From Amaricoccus solimangrovi (GTDB taxonomy: Bacteria > Pseudomonadota > Alphaproteobacteria > Rhodobacterales > Rhodobacteraceae), in assembly GCF_006385685.1 (NCBI RefSeq), contig NZ_VFRP01000017.1, forward strand, positions 30,990-94,989: a DNA stretch of 64,000 nucleotides. Direction: 5' to 3'. Shown here piece after piece: positions 34,661-43,010 of the stretch. Within the stretch, counting starts at the first letter, position 1; every line of letters starts with the position of its first letter. The notes under the pieces were generated by a model. It saw only the letters and a list, made by a program, of their open reading frames with translations. It did no database searches and was not told the DNA's origin. The position numbers and the translations under genes are program-made.

Positions 34661-35698
34661 TCAGTACTGCCTGCCGTAGGAAAGCGCGTCGCATTCCGCC
34701 GTCTCGGGCGCCGGATCATCCTCGAAGCGGCGCATGTTCGGATGGCAGCCGATCCAGTTGTCGCGGACCTCCCGCCAGAGCGCGCGCGCTTCCGGCCCCT
34801 GGACGAAGCGGAAGCAGGAGGGCGGCCGCTTGAACCCGGGGGGCCAGGGCCGGTCGGACATCCAGAGGAACAGGTTGCCCCGGCAGTCGGAGATCCGCTC
34901 CCAGCCGGCGGCAAGCTGGGAGCGGCTGACGATGGCGTTCCCCTCCATCGCGAAGACGCTGTCGATCACGCGCAGCCGCGGCGAGGCCGCCCCGGCCTTG
35001 ATCGGCGGCCCGGTCCGCATCTCGCCGCGATAGGGATAGGAGGTGACGCGGATCAGCGCGCCGAGCAGCGTCAGCGTGCGCGCCGATCCGTCCGCGGCGC
35101 GGCTCGGCAACTGCCGCATGCTGATGCCGGAGAAGCAGCCGTCGAACAGCACGTCCTCGACCAGACCGTCGTTCAGGAAGTCGTTCTCGAGACAATCGTC
35201 CCGGATCTCGCTGAACCAGGATCTTCCGAGGACAAGGAAATCCGAGGCGCCGGAGAAGCGCGCGCCGTCCCAGGCCCGGCGCACCCGCGCGCGCTCGACG
35301 ATCATGCGCGGGCTGTCGAAGATCGCGATCGCCGCGCTGTTGCAGTAGCTGTGTTCCCAGTCCGAGGCTTGCGGCACCTCGCCGTCGAAGGTTCCGCCGA
35401 TCAGGAGCGCGGCGGGGGCGCGATAGATCCGGAGCGGATAGGCGTTCACCGGGAGCGGTCCGATCTCGCAGCCGGCCTCGGCGGAGGGATTGGTGTTCCG
35501 GCTGTTGGCCGGGCGAAACATCGCCGAGCGGGCGTCGATCACCGAGCCGGGGCCGAGGTCGCGCAGGACGACCGGATCGTAGCCGTGCTCGCCGCTGAGG
35601 TCGATCACCTCGGCCGCGGCGCCGGAGGCGGCAATCTGCGCCAGCAGCAGGAGCGCGGCACAGCACCGGTTACGCCCGCCTCCTCCCGCTCGCGTCAT
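34661..35698 (-). CDS. Exported right-handed beta-helix protein (possible polysaccharide lyase/epimerase-like), Sec form
   Basis: A 345-residue protein with a Sec signal (to about residue 29) and a pectate-lyase-like parallel beta-helix in residues 90-270. It is clearly related over its whole length to the N-terminal 280 residues of the RTX protein at 50315: both share YP-R, G--GEVP, the AWDG/PWDG-R step, the block RDDxxEND (166-173 here, RDDCLEND) and LFDGCFSGIS versus LFDGVFSGIS. The end (F-F-QGPEARALW---RDNWIGCH) also matches. The conserved RDDxxEND acidic block is a good candidate active or metal site. The gene follows the NTase-kinase fusion in the same direction. A role in cutting or modifying EPS in the periplasm is inferred. 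Confidence 0.7.
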   Translation of the reverse strand: MTRAGGGGRNRCCAALLLLAQIAASGAAAEVIDLSGEHGYDPVVLRDLGPGSVIDARSAMFRPANSRNTNPSAEAGCEIGPLPVNAYPLRIYRAPAALLIGGTFDGEVPQASDWEHSYCNSAAIAIFDSPRMIVERARVRRAWDGARFSGASDFLVLGRSWFSEIRDDCLENDFLNDGLVEDVLFDGCFSGISMRQLPSRAADGSARTLTLLGALIRVTSYPYRGEMRTGPPIKAGAASPRLRVIDSVFAMEGNAIVSRSQLAAGWERISDCRGNLFLWMSDRPWPPGFKRPPSCFRFVQGPEARALWREVRDNWIGCHPNMRRFEDDPAPETAECDALSYGRQY

Positions 35699-35716
35699 GC
35701 CGTTTCTCCGCCCGTT

Positions 35717-37261
35717 CTAGAGCAGCTCCCAGACATGGCACTTGATCGCAAGCGCGGTTTCCTCGAGGGAGCCGTCCGTGCGCACCTCCCGCACCGTCTC
35801 GGAGCCCGGAAAGCTCAGCGCCCGCACCGTGTCGAGGCGGCGCTGGATCTGCGGAAGGGTCATCTCGGGCCGCCGCGTCGCGATCACATCCGCCGGGGCG
35901 AAGAGCTTCAGCACGAGATCCGGCGGATCGACGGCGCCGCGGCGGTAGGGAACCTCCTCCCAGGCGGCGAGTGCGCGGGCGAGCCCCCAGCGGGATTCCC
36001 GCAGATGGCCGAGCAGCGCGCCGTCGTTGAAACCGGGAAATTCCCCTTGGGCGAAGCGGTCGCAGAGGACGATCTGGCCACGATTGCGCGCCTGGATCAT
36101 CCGGCGCAGCTTGGCCCGCTTCTCGAGGCTGAGCGTGAGCGCCCAGGGCAGCAGGCCGATCGCGCGGAGCGCGCCGCGCCCCTCCGCCGGCGAGCGCCGG
36201 TCCGCCGCGTCGGGCCGCGCCGGAGAAGGCGGGGCGATCCGCTCGACCAGGTGCCGCGCCAGCCGCAGCGGCTGCCGGTAGAGCGAGGCCGGGCCTTGGC
36301 CGCTGCCGAAATAGATCCGCGTCACGTCGAACTTCACGCCGAGCCAGTCCGACAGCTCCCGCGCGAGGCTCGACTTGCCCGATCCGTCCGATCCCAGCAG
36401 CACGATGACCACGCCGCCCCGCGGCGAGATCCGGCGCATCGGCGTCGGCGAATGGAACAGCCGCCGGTTCAGCGCGTCGCCGATCCATTGCGCCTCGCGC
36501 AGCGCCGCGAGAAGCGCCGAGCGGATCGGGCCGTAGGTCCGGAAGTGCCGGAGCCTCGCCTGCGCGGCCCGGGCGAAGGCCCGGCGCGCGGCGGGATCCT
36601 CGGGATCGTCGAGCAGCGCGCGGAGCGGCGCCTCGGCCTCGGGTCCGAGCAGGTCGCGGGCGAGGGGGGCGAGGGTCTCGGGCGAGACGCGCGCGCGCAG
36701 CCAGTCGAATTCGCGGCGGAAGTCGGTCGGCGGCGCCCCGGCGGGGCGCGGCCGCCGGAACCGGTCGCGGAACCGCCGCTTCAGCACGCGGCGCGTGAGC
36801 AGCAGCAGCATCTCCATCTCGGGCGCGGCGACGTGGATGCCGTGCCCGGCGTCGAAGATCCGGGTCTCGAGCACGCGCCGTTCCCAGGGCAGGCGGTAGC
36901 CCTTCAGATGCGGCTGTCCGAGGGTGAGCCGGTAATGCAGGTGCAGATGCGCGATACGGCCGGTGGCGGGATCGAAGCCGAAGTGATCCTCGACGGCGGG
37001 ATAGCGCTTGCTCCCCACCGCGTCGAAACGCTTGTAGTTCCGCGCCGCCAGGATCTCCTGGAGCGCGCGCTGCTGCCGGGGGTCGACCAGCACGTCGAGA
37101 TCGGTCAGCCCTTCGAGGGCCGGGCCGAGATGCTCGTTGCTCTTCCAGTGGCAGTAGCGGATCCCGGCCGCGTCCAGATCCGCGAACAGCGCGGTCGTGA
37201 CCTCGAGGCCGGCCATGTCCGGTCCGGCCCCGGCTTCCCTCAGCCGCGCGCTCTCTCTCAT
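35717..37261 (-). CDS. Nucleotidyltransferase-like domain fused to a thymidylate kinase-like domain
   Basis: A 514-residue two-domain protein. Residues 25-200 carry a nucleotidyltransferase-type fold with YCHWKSNEHL and LTDLDVLVDP, where the paired Asp residues fit the metal site. Residues 284-510 look like a dTMP kinase-type P-loop enzyme: VIVLLGSDGSGKSSLAREL (285-303), then QIVLCDRFAQGEFPGF with the DR motif and DVIATRRPEMT. Such fusions occur in EPS gene clusters, and the substrate is unknown. The start overlaps the stop of the flippase gene (ATGA, 37258-37261). An internal ATG (residue 16) is an alternative start. Confidence 0.75.
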   Translation of the reverse strand: MRESARLREAGAGPDMAGLEVTTALFADLDAAGIRYCHWKSNEHLGPALEGLTDLDVLVDPRQQRALQEILAARNYKRFDAVGSKRYPAVEDHFGFDPATGRIAHLHLHYRLTLGQPHLKGYRLPWERRVLETRIFDAGHGIHVAAPEMEMLLLLTRRVLKRRFRDRFRRPRPAGAPPTDFRREFDWLRARVSPETLAPLARDLLGPEAEAPLRALLDDPEDPAARRAFARAAQARLRHFRTYGPIRSALLAALREAQWIGDALNRRLFHSPTPMRRISPRGGVVIVLLGSDGSGKSSLARELSDWLGVKFDVTRIYFGSGQGPASLYRQPLRLARHLVERIAPPSPARPDAADRRSPAEGRGALRAIGLLPWALTLSLEKRAKLRRMIQARNRGQIVLCDRFAQGEFPGFNDGALLGHLRESRWGLARALAAWEEVPYRRGAVDPPDLVLKLFAPADVIATRRPEMTLPQIQRRLDTVRALSFPGSETVREVRTDGSLEETALAIKCHVWELL

Positions 37262-38760
37262 TCGCCCACCTCACCCAGCTGTTTCGGCCGGATCACGTTC
37301 GAGACCGCGCGCAGCAGCCGTTCGCCATCCGGACCCATGAAGAACCCGGGCCGCAGGAACAGGGCGGCCGCCCCGGTGATCCCGCCGAGCCCGGCGGTGC
37401 CCGCCACCGTCAGGAGCGCGCCCGCCTGCGCGGCGCGGAGCCAGTCGGCGGCGAGCGCGCCCGTCACGCCGACCAGGATCGCGAGCACGATCCCCGGCAG
37501 ATGCGCCCGGGCGAAATCGGCCCAGCCCATGCCGGTGAGACGCAGGCTGAGGCTGGCCATGGTCAGGAAATTCACCGCGAGCGCGGCGAAGACGCCGCAG
37601 GCCACGCCGCCGAGTCCCCAGGCCTGGCCGATCACCGAGAAGCCGATCACCGCCGCGGCGAAGAGCGCCTGACGCCAGGCCCGCGCATAGACCGCGCCGG
37701 TGGCCCGGGCGATCGTGTCGCTCATCTTGTAGCTGGCGCGGAACAGCATCGCCCAGGCGAGGATCCGCAGCGGATCGGCGACGCCGGCCCAGGCCGGTCC
37801 GAGCAGCAGCAGCACGATCTCGTCGGCCAGGATGAAGATCACCATGCTGGTCGGCAGGATCACGAGCGCGCAGGTGAAGACGCCGCCGCGATAGGCCCGG
37901 ATCAGCCGCGCGGGCTCGGCCTGCACCAGCGCCATGGCGGGGAAGAGCACGCGGTCGAGCACCTGGCCGAGCATCAGCGCGGGCGTGGCCATCAGCTGGT
38001 AGGCATGGGCGTAGAAGCCGAGCGCCTGCTGGCCGAGCCAGCGCCCGACCACGAGGTTGTCGCCCTGGCCGGCGATGTAGTTGCCGATCCGGGCAAGCGT
38101 GAAGCCGGCGCCGAAATAGAGCAGTTCCCGCGTCGCGGCGGCTTCGAGAAGCGGCCGCTTCGCATGGGGCTGGCCGATGAGGAGGAGGATCGCGCGCAGC
38201 GTCTGCTGCGCGAGATAGGCGCCGACGAGCGCCCAGACCCCGGCGTGAAGCAGCGTCAGCGCCGGGGCGACGAGAAGGTAGCCGGCGGCGAAGGCGGCGG
38301 TGTCGACGAGGGCGAGCCAGCCGAAGCGCAGGTTGCGCTGCGCGAGCGACTGCGCCACCGTCGAGATCCCCTGGAGCGGAAAGGCGAGCGCCATGATCCG
38401 GGCCACCGGCTCGAGATCGGGGATGCGGAAGAGAGATGCGATCGCGGGCGCGCCGAGCCAGACGAGCAGACCGACCGCGAGGCTCAGCGCCACCGACAAC
38501 GTGAAGCCGGCGCGGATGTGCCGGGGTTCGAGTTCCGGACGCTGGACGATCGCCGGCCCGACGCCGAGTTCGTAGAAGATCGCGCAGAGCCCGGCCACCA
38601 CCATCGCGGCCGAGAACAGGCCGAATTGCGCCGGCGGCAGCAGCCGGGAGAGAATGACGAGCGCGGCGAGTTGCAGCACCGCCTGGCTCCCCATCGCGAG
38701 CGAGGTCCAGGCCAGCCCGGACACCGTCTTCTCGGTCAGACGCCGCGTCTTGGCCGTCAT
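37258..38760 (-). CDS. Oligosaccharide flippase (Wzx/PST family)
   Basis: A 500-residue protein with about fourteen hydrophobic helices. The start TVSGLAWTSLAMGSQAVLQLAALVIL and the following LPPAQFGLFSAAMVV are characteristic of lipopolysaccharide-exporter type PST flippases. It would translocate the lipid-linked repeat unit of the right-hand EPS system. The ATG at 38760 is preferred because GGAAAG stands just ahead of it; an ATG four codons upstream (38772) has its G-run too close. It is translationally coupled to the NTase-kinase fusion gene. Confidence 0.86.
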   Translation of the reverse strand: MTAKTRRLTEKTVSGLAWTSLAMGSQAVLQLAALVILSRLLPPAQFGLFSAAMVVAGLCAIFYELGVGPAIVQRPELEPRHIRAGFTLSVALSLAVGLLVWLGAPAIASLFRIPDLEPVARIMALAFPLQGISTVAQSLAQRNLRFGWLALVDTAAFAAGYLLVAPALTLLHAGVWALVGAYLAQQTLRAILLLIGQPHAKRPLLEAAATRELLYFGAGFTLARIGNYIAGQGDNLVVGRWLGQQALGFYAHAYQLMATPALMLGQVLDRVLFPAMALVQAEPARLIRAYRGGVFTCALVILPTSMVIFILADEIVLLLLGPAWAGVADPLRILAWAMLFRASYKMSDTIARATGAVYARAWRQALFAAAVIGFSVIGQAWGLGGVACGVFAALAVNFLTMASLSLRLTGMGWADFARAHLPGIVLAILVGVTGALAADWLRAAQAGALLTVAGTAGLGGITGAAALFLRPGFFMGPDGERLLRAVSNVIRPKQLGEVGE

Positions 38761-38879
38761 GCGACTTTCCATCCCCCGTCAACGGCGATCAGCTTAGAGT
38801 CGGTCCCCGGCAAAGCAACATACGCGGAGAGTTATCCTGTAATCCTCTCGGGTTATCTTCCCGCGGCCGGATCCGGAAC

Positions 38880-40598
38880 TCAGGCGATCGGCCATGTAAT
38901 CCCCATGTCGATCTCGAAGAGCCGCCCGTCCGCCACCTGGTCCGCGCCGTAATCCGCGGCGTAGAGGTTCATGTGGTGGCCGTCGTTCGGGTCGCTGCTC
39001 GGGGCCAGCGTCAGGCCCTTGATCTTCGGCTTGTGGCCGCTGTCGCTGCGGTATTCCGCGTCGTTCAGCAGGGTGAGGGTGGAGACGAGATCGCCGTTCC
39101 CGTCGACGGTGAAGATCTTTCCGCTGGTGGCGCCGCCGGCGAAATAGAAGAGATCGGCATAGGGATCGTAGGCCATTGCCTCCGGTTCTGTCACCGCCGA
39201 GGGCAGGTTGACCACGGCGACCAACTGGCCGCTGGTGGTGAGCTCGAACATCCGGTCCGTCACCCCGTCGAGCATGAACATATGGCCGGTGTCCGGGTCG
39301 TAGGCGGGATCCTCGGCGTCGGTGATCCCGAAGGCCCTGACATTGATCTCCCCGACCTTGGTCCCCGGCGCGGCGGGATCGACCCAGAAGAGCCGGTCGG
39401 CGTCGTCGTCGGTGATGTAGAGATAGCCGTTGTCATTGTCATAGGCGAAGCCGGTCGGCTCCTTGCAGAAGCTCGTGAGGCTGGCGGATCCGGCCTGCGT
39501 CCCGTCCGTCCGGATCGTGAAGACATTGGTGGGACTGTAGAACGGCTTTTCCTCGTGCTCGGAATCGGCGATGAAGATCCGGTCGAGACCCGGCACATAG
39601 GCGAGGCCCGAGGGATCGGAGCAGCCGTAGCCGGAGGGATCGCCGGCCTTGTAGAGGGTCGTGTCATGTACCGCCACGACGGTCGGCGACGTCGTCGGCG
39701 GAGGAAGGGCGTCGTTGTCGTGGACGACGACGTTCACCGTGGCACTCTTGCCCTGATAGGCGGAATCGGCGCTCGACGCGGTGAAGGACAGGGGGGAGGT
39801 TTCCTGCCCCTCGACGAGCGTGTCGTCGATGGCCGAGACCGTGACCGTGCGCGCGACGTTCCAGTCGGTCGGCGTGAAGGTCAGGAGCGTGGGGGTCGCG
39901 TCGATGTCGGATGTCCCGGCGATGGCGACGGTCACGTTCGCGGTCGGGGCCGACCCGAGGGCGACGGTGACGGAATCGCCGGCGCCCCCCTCGGTCACCA
40001 CGGTGTCGCCGCCGGATTCTCCGATCACGAGCTGGGCGCTTGGGAGGGTGTAGGTGACGTTGAGCTGGGGCGCGAATCCCCCTTCGGAGGAGTCGAATTC
40101 CCAGCCGTTGCCGCCGCTCATCGAGAGCAGCCAGCCATGGTTCGCCGCCCCGCCGCTCCAGGCTTGGAGGCTCGTGGTCACGTCGAGTTCGCCCAGCCCG
40201 CTGGCGATGCCCGCCGGCCGGGTCAGGTCGGGCGCCGCGACCGCTTCGACGCCATCGGTCTGGATGCCGTTGCCATAGGCGTTCCACGTCCAGCTCGGCG
40301 CGTGGTGCCAGTCGAGCAGCATCCGGTTCAGCGAGAAGGCATCCCCGGTATTGTCCGTGACATTGATGGTGAGCGTCGCCGAGGTGATCGTCGCCCCGAC
40401 CGGGATCTGTCCGGGACCGTCCCCGAACAGGTCACCGAAATAGAGCAGGCCCTGGATCACCTTGCCGGAACTGTCCGAGCCGTCCACGTTGACCCTGTCG
40501 AGCGACCTGTAGTCGGAATTCGGACTCTTCTCCCGGATTATCGTGTCCTGAGTAGATGAATACCCGTTTTGAGATTGCTGGAAACTTACGGTGGGCAT
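38880..40598 (-). CDS. Large surface/matrix protein: DNRLRE-like, Calx-beta and beta-propeller domains
   Basis: A 572-residue protein with three parts. Residues 1-185 form a DNRLRE/CBM-like beta-sandwich (QDTIIREKSPNSDYRSLDRV at the start). Residues 190-295 resemble a Calx-beta domain (EGGAGDSVTVALGSAPTANV and VSAIDDTLVEGQE). Residues 310-572 contain repeats of the SdiA-regulated/NHL propeller kind (DPSGLAYVPGLDRIFIADS, GFAYDNDNGYLYITDDDADR). There is no Sec signal, so type I export or another non-classical route is likely, with a C-terminal signal possible near MGITWPIA. The ATG at 40598 has AGGTGAG ahead. It probably binds polysaccharide in the matrix. Confidence 0.65.
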   Translation of the reverse strand: MPTVSFQQSQNGYSSTQDTIIREKSPNSDYRSLDRVNVDGSDSSGKVIQGLLYFGDLFGDGPGQIPVGATITSATLTINVTDNTGDAFSLNRMLLDWHHAPSWTWNAYGNGIQTDGVEAVAAPDLTRPAGIASGLGELDVTTSLQAWSGGAANHGWLLSMSGGNGWEFDSSEGGFAPQLNVTYTLPSAQLVIGESGGDTVVTEGGAGDSVTVALGSAPTANVTVAIAGTSDIDATPTLLTFTPTDWNVARTVTVSAIDDTLVEGQETSPLSFTASSADSAYQGKSATVNVVVHDNDALPPPTTSPTVVAVHDTTLYKAGDPSGYGCSDPSGLAYVPGLDRIFIADSEHEEKPFYSPTNVFTIRTDGTQAGSASLTSFCKEPTGFAYDNDNGYLYITDDDADRLFWVDPAAPGTKVGEINVRAFGITDAEDPAYDPDTGHMFMLDGVTDRMFELTTSGQLVAVVNLPSAVTEPEAMAYDPYADLFYFAGGATSGKIFTVDGNGDLVSTLTLLNDAEYRSDSGHKPKIKGLTLAPSSDPNDGHHMNLYAADYGADQVADGRLFEIDMGITWPIA

Positions 40599-40789
40599 GA
40601 TGCTATCTCACCTTCAAGTTGCTTCAATCAACTGGCGCGCAGGATCGAATCCGATATCGATTAACACGATCGCGTGCTATTTTGTCGCGCCTTCTGGAAT
40701 CATTTTATTTCGTATTCATGTTGATTATTTCATCCTGTTGTTGTTATGCTTGCGGTAGCTGCTCGAGGAATTTCGGTATCGCGGACGAC

Positions 40790-41542
40790 ATGGAGCATCA
40801 CGTGCTGGCGGATTTTTTCTCCTGGAACACCCGGCTGTGCTCGTCCCTGGACAGGGTCCTGGTGCGGGACAGCGAGAACGCTTCCCTGGAACGCTTTCTG
40901 ACCGAGATCCGGCCGGAGCATCGGGTCGCGGATGTCGGAGGGGGGAAGCAGCCGGCGCGGCTGAAATACCCCGATCATGCGTGGAATGGCGTCGCCTACG
41001 AGGGGCTCGATATCGACGACACCGAGCTTCGAAGCGCGCCGCCCGGCATCTACAGCCGCGTGCGCGTCGTCGACATCACGGATGTTCCCGGGGAGATGTC
41101 CGAAAGCTACGACCGGATCATCTGCCGCAACACGCTCGAACATGTGCGCGACATGGACCGCGCGATTGGGGGCCTGGCAATGATGGCGCGGCCGAACGGC
41201 AAGATCTACGTCAAGACCACCTGCCGCTTCGCGCTCTATGCCCGGCTGAACCGGATCCTTCCCGAGGTCCTGAAGCGGAGGCTGCTGTTCTTCCTTTTCC
41301 CCCACAAGAGCGGCGACGGGTTTCCGGCCTTCTACGACCGCTGCACGGTCCGGGAAATTTCCGATCTCGCATCGAAACATGGTCTGAACCCGTCATTTCC
41401 GGTCAATCAGTCATACTATTCAACCTACTTCACATTTCTGATGCCGGTATATTTCGTGTGGCGCTTTTTTACGGGAATACAGTATTTGATCAATAAGGAT
41501 TATTCGGAGAGATTCGAGCTTGTCTTCGAGAAGCGGGACTGA
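40790..41542 (+). CDS. SAM-dependent methyltransferase (class I)
   Basis: A 250-residue methyltransferase. Motif I is VADVGGGKQPARLK, the acidic strand is YEGLDIDDTELR, and the post-motif segment is YDRIICRNTLEHVRDMDRAI, all usual in class I enzymes. The C-terminus is hydrophobic and may touch the membrane. The frame is open to 40619, but the upstream part is AT-rich and reads as a promoter, so the ATG at 40790 is used with moderate certainty. Methylation of a sugar of the EPS repeat unit is likely from context. It converges on the small K/P-rich protein gene. Confidence 0.75.
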   Translation: MEHHVLADFFSWNTRLCSSLDRVLVRDSENASLERFLTEIRPEHRVADVGGGKQPARLKYPDHAWNGVAYEGLDIDDTELRSAPPGIYSRVRVVDITDVPGEMSESYDRIICRNTLEHVRDMDRAIGGLAMMARPNGKIYVKTTCRFALYARLNRILPEVLKRRLLFFLFPHKSGDGFPAFYDRCTVREISDLASKHGLNPSFPVNQSYYSTYFTFLMPVYFVWRFFTGIQYLINKDYSERFELVFEKRD

Positions 41543-41554
41543 ACGCCAGAATGG

Positions 41555-41950
41555 TCAGTGCACGCCGACTCCGCCCTTGCGGCTCGGCTCCGGTTTGGAC
41601 TTGGGCTTCGATTTTGGCTTCGACTGGTGCGGCTTCGGCTTCGGCCGGCGCGATTTCGGATGAGGCGGTTTCGGCTTCGGATGGGGAGGCTTCGGTCCGG
41701 GGTGATGGTGTGGCAGCCCCGCCGAGCCCGCGATCGCCCGCGATCCGAGGCTCGTCCCGAGCAGGAGCGTCATGGCGGGCGGCGTCACCGCCGCGAAACG
41801 TCCCGCCCTTTCCATGAAACGACGCCGCTCTGGATCTTCCGGACCGGCGGGGGGGTCGGAGAATTCGTTCTTCAGGTCCATTTCCGCGATGCCCCTCTGA
41901 AGGATCTCGAAGTATTGAGCGGAGGCCTTTTTTTCACAAGTACTAGGCAT
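41555..41950 (-). CDS. Small Tat-leader-like protein with Lys/Pro/His-rich tail, partner of kinase/nucleotidyltransferase module A
   Basis: A 131-residue protein. Residues 41-72 read as a twin-arginine-type leader (ERRRFMERAGRFAAVT followed by a hydrophobic stretch PPAMTLLLGTSLG). The tail from about 80 is low-complexity and strongly cationic (repeats of PKP, KPK and HPK) and ends GGVGVH. An internal ATG at 41881 could be the true start and would place the RR motif nearer the N-terminus. It is the last gene of the leftward OPX-wzz-wzy-hprK-nucleotidyltransferase unit. A matching RR-leader peptide accompanies the second module at 54895. No family is recognised; it may be a substrate of the neighbouring enzymes. 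Confidence 0.6.
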   Translation of the reverse strand: MPSTCEKKASAQYFEILQRGIAEMDLKNEFSDPPAGPEDPERRRFMERAGRFAAVTPPAMTLLLGTSLGSRAIAGSAGLPHHHPGPKPPHPKPKPPHPKSRRPKPKPHQSKPKSKPKSKPEPSRKGGVGVH

Positions 41951-42019
41951 ATACCTCTTTGGAATTAACCATAATTCCGATTATCCGCCCGAATTTCACT
42001 CCTCCGCGGGGCGAGCGGT

Positions 42020-43000
42020 TCAGAGCTTGGCGCGCGATTCCCCGAAGACGCGGACGGCGCGGCGAAGGAGATCGCCCGGGCCGCGCGCCATCAGGTCGTC
42101 GGCGCGCCGGGTCCGGTGCGCGATCCAGGCGATCTGTCCGGCGAGGCGCAGCGGCGCGCCGATCACGCGATACCGCGCGGTGAAAAGGCGGCGCGCGTGC
42201 TGCAGCCGGGTGAGGAGGTGCCGGGATTCGGCGGGTACCCGCGTTCCGAACAGATCCGCGAGGGTGACGAGCTGGGTGTCGATCGCATTGCGCGTCGCGC
42301 GATCGGCGCCGGCGGCGCGCACGGCGCCCCAGTCCACCGGTTCGGCCGCCGCCAGTTCCGCGAGATCACGCAGATGCCGCAGGTCGATCCGGCCGCGCCA
42401 GTAGTCGCCCTCCTTGAGAAGGTCGTGCAGGATCCAGTGCAGCGCGCGCGCCTCCGGGGACGGAACGATGGCGCGAAGCGGACCGCGCGCGACCTCGGTT
42501 CCCGAGGCGGCGCTGGCCCGCAGGTCGACCACGCCCGGATCGCCCGTCCGGGCCATCTCGCGCGCGCCGGGGAGGGCGGCGTAGCCGATCCGCCGAAGCG
42601 CGGCCCGCGCCATCCGCAGCCGCGCGGCGGGAACGCCGATGTCGAGATCGCTCGTGATCCGCGCGGGAGGGCAACGCTCCGGGGCGGCGTAGAGCGGCGC
42701 CGCGCCTTTCAGCAGCACGGGCGTGATCCCCCGCCGGTTCAGCGCCGCGATCACCGCGCCGAGCTGGGCGCGCAGCCTCCGGTTCCGCTCCAGGTTCCGC
42801 GCGTCGATGAAGGCGAGGAAATCGGCCGCGTCGGCGGGCAGCCCGTCGAGCGCGCCGGCCCGCCGCAGCGCCTGGCAGAGCGTCGGCGTCAGCAGGGAAC
42901 GGTTCGCAAGCGCGATCACCGCGTCCCAGTCGGTCGCGGGCGGCGGCCGTCCGTCGAGCGCGGCGAGCAGCATGTCGAGCGTTCCGGCGCGGGACTTCAT
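42020..43000 (-). CDS. Nucleotidyltransferase (NTP_transf_5 type), module A
   Basis: A 326-residue protein of the uncharacterised nucleotidyltransferase family: GITPVLLKGAAPLY is followed by RITSDLDIGVP, where D-L-D is the metal site. A helical C-terminal domain follows. The ATG at 43000 is preferred over a GTG at 43024, because GAGG lies 9 bases ahead and the frame then begins 10 bases after the kinase stop. These enzymes occur beside HPr-kinase-like proteins in EPS and RiPP-type clusters; what they modify is unknown. A second family member is encoded at 52729 in the same relation to a second kinase-like gene. Confidence 0.78.
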   Translation of the reverse strand: MKSRAGTLDMLLAALDGRPPPATDWDAVIALANRSLLTPTLCQALRRAGALDGLPADAADFLAFIDARNLERNRRLRAQLGAVIAALNRRGITPVLLKGAAPLYAAPERCPPARITSDLDIGVPAARLRMARAALRRIGYAALPGAREMARTGDPGVVDLRASAASGTEVARGPLRAIVPSPEARALHWILHDLLKEGDYWRGRIDLRHLRDLAELAAAEPVDWGAVRAAGADRATRNAIDTQLVTLADLFGTRVPAESRHLLTRLQHARRLFTARYRVIGAPLRLAGQIAWIAHRTRRADDLMARGPGDLLRRAVRVFGESRAKL

Positions 43001-43010
43001 CTTGGCGACC

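Noticed and set aside
34742..37672. 976-aa plus-strand open frame
   Set aside because: Antisense to three convincing minus-strand genes; composition is Arg/Pro/Glu-rich with no family motifs.
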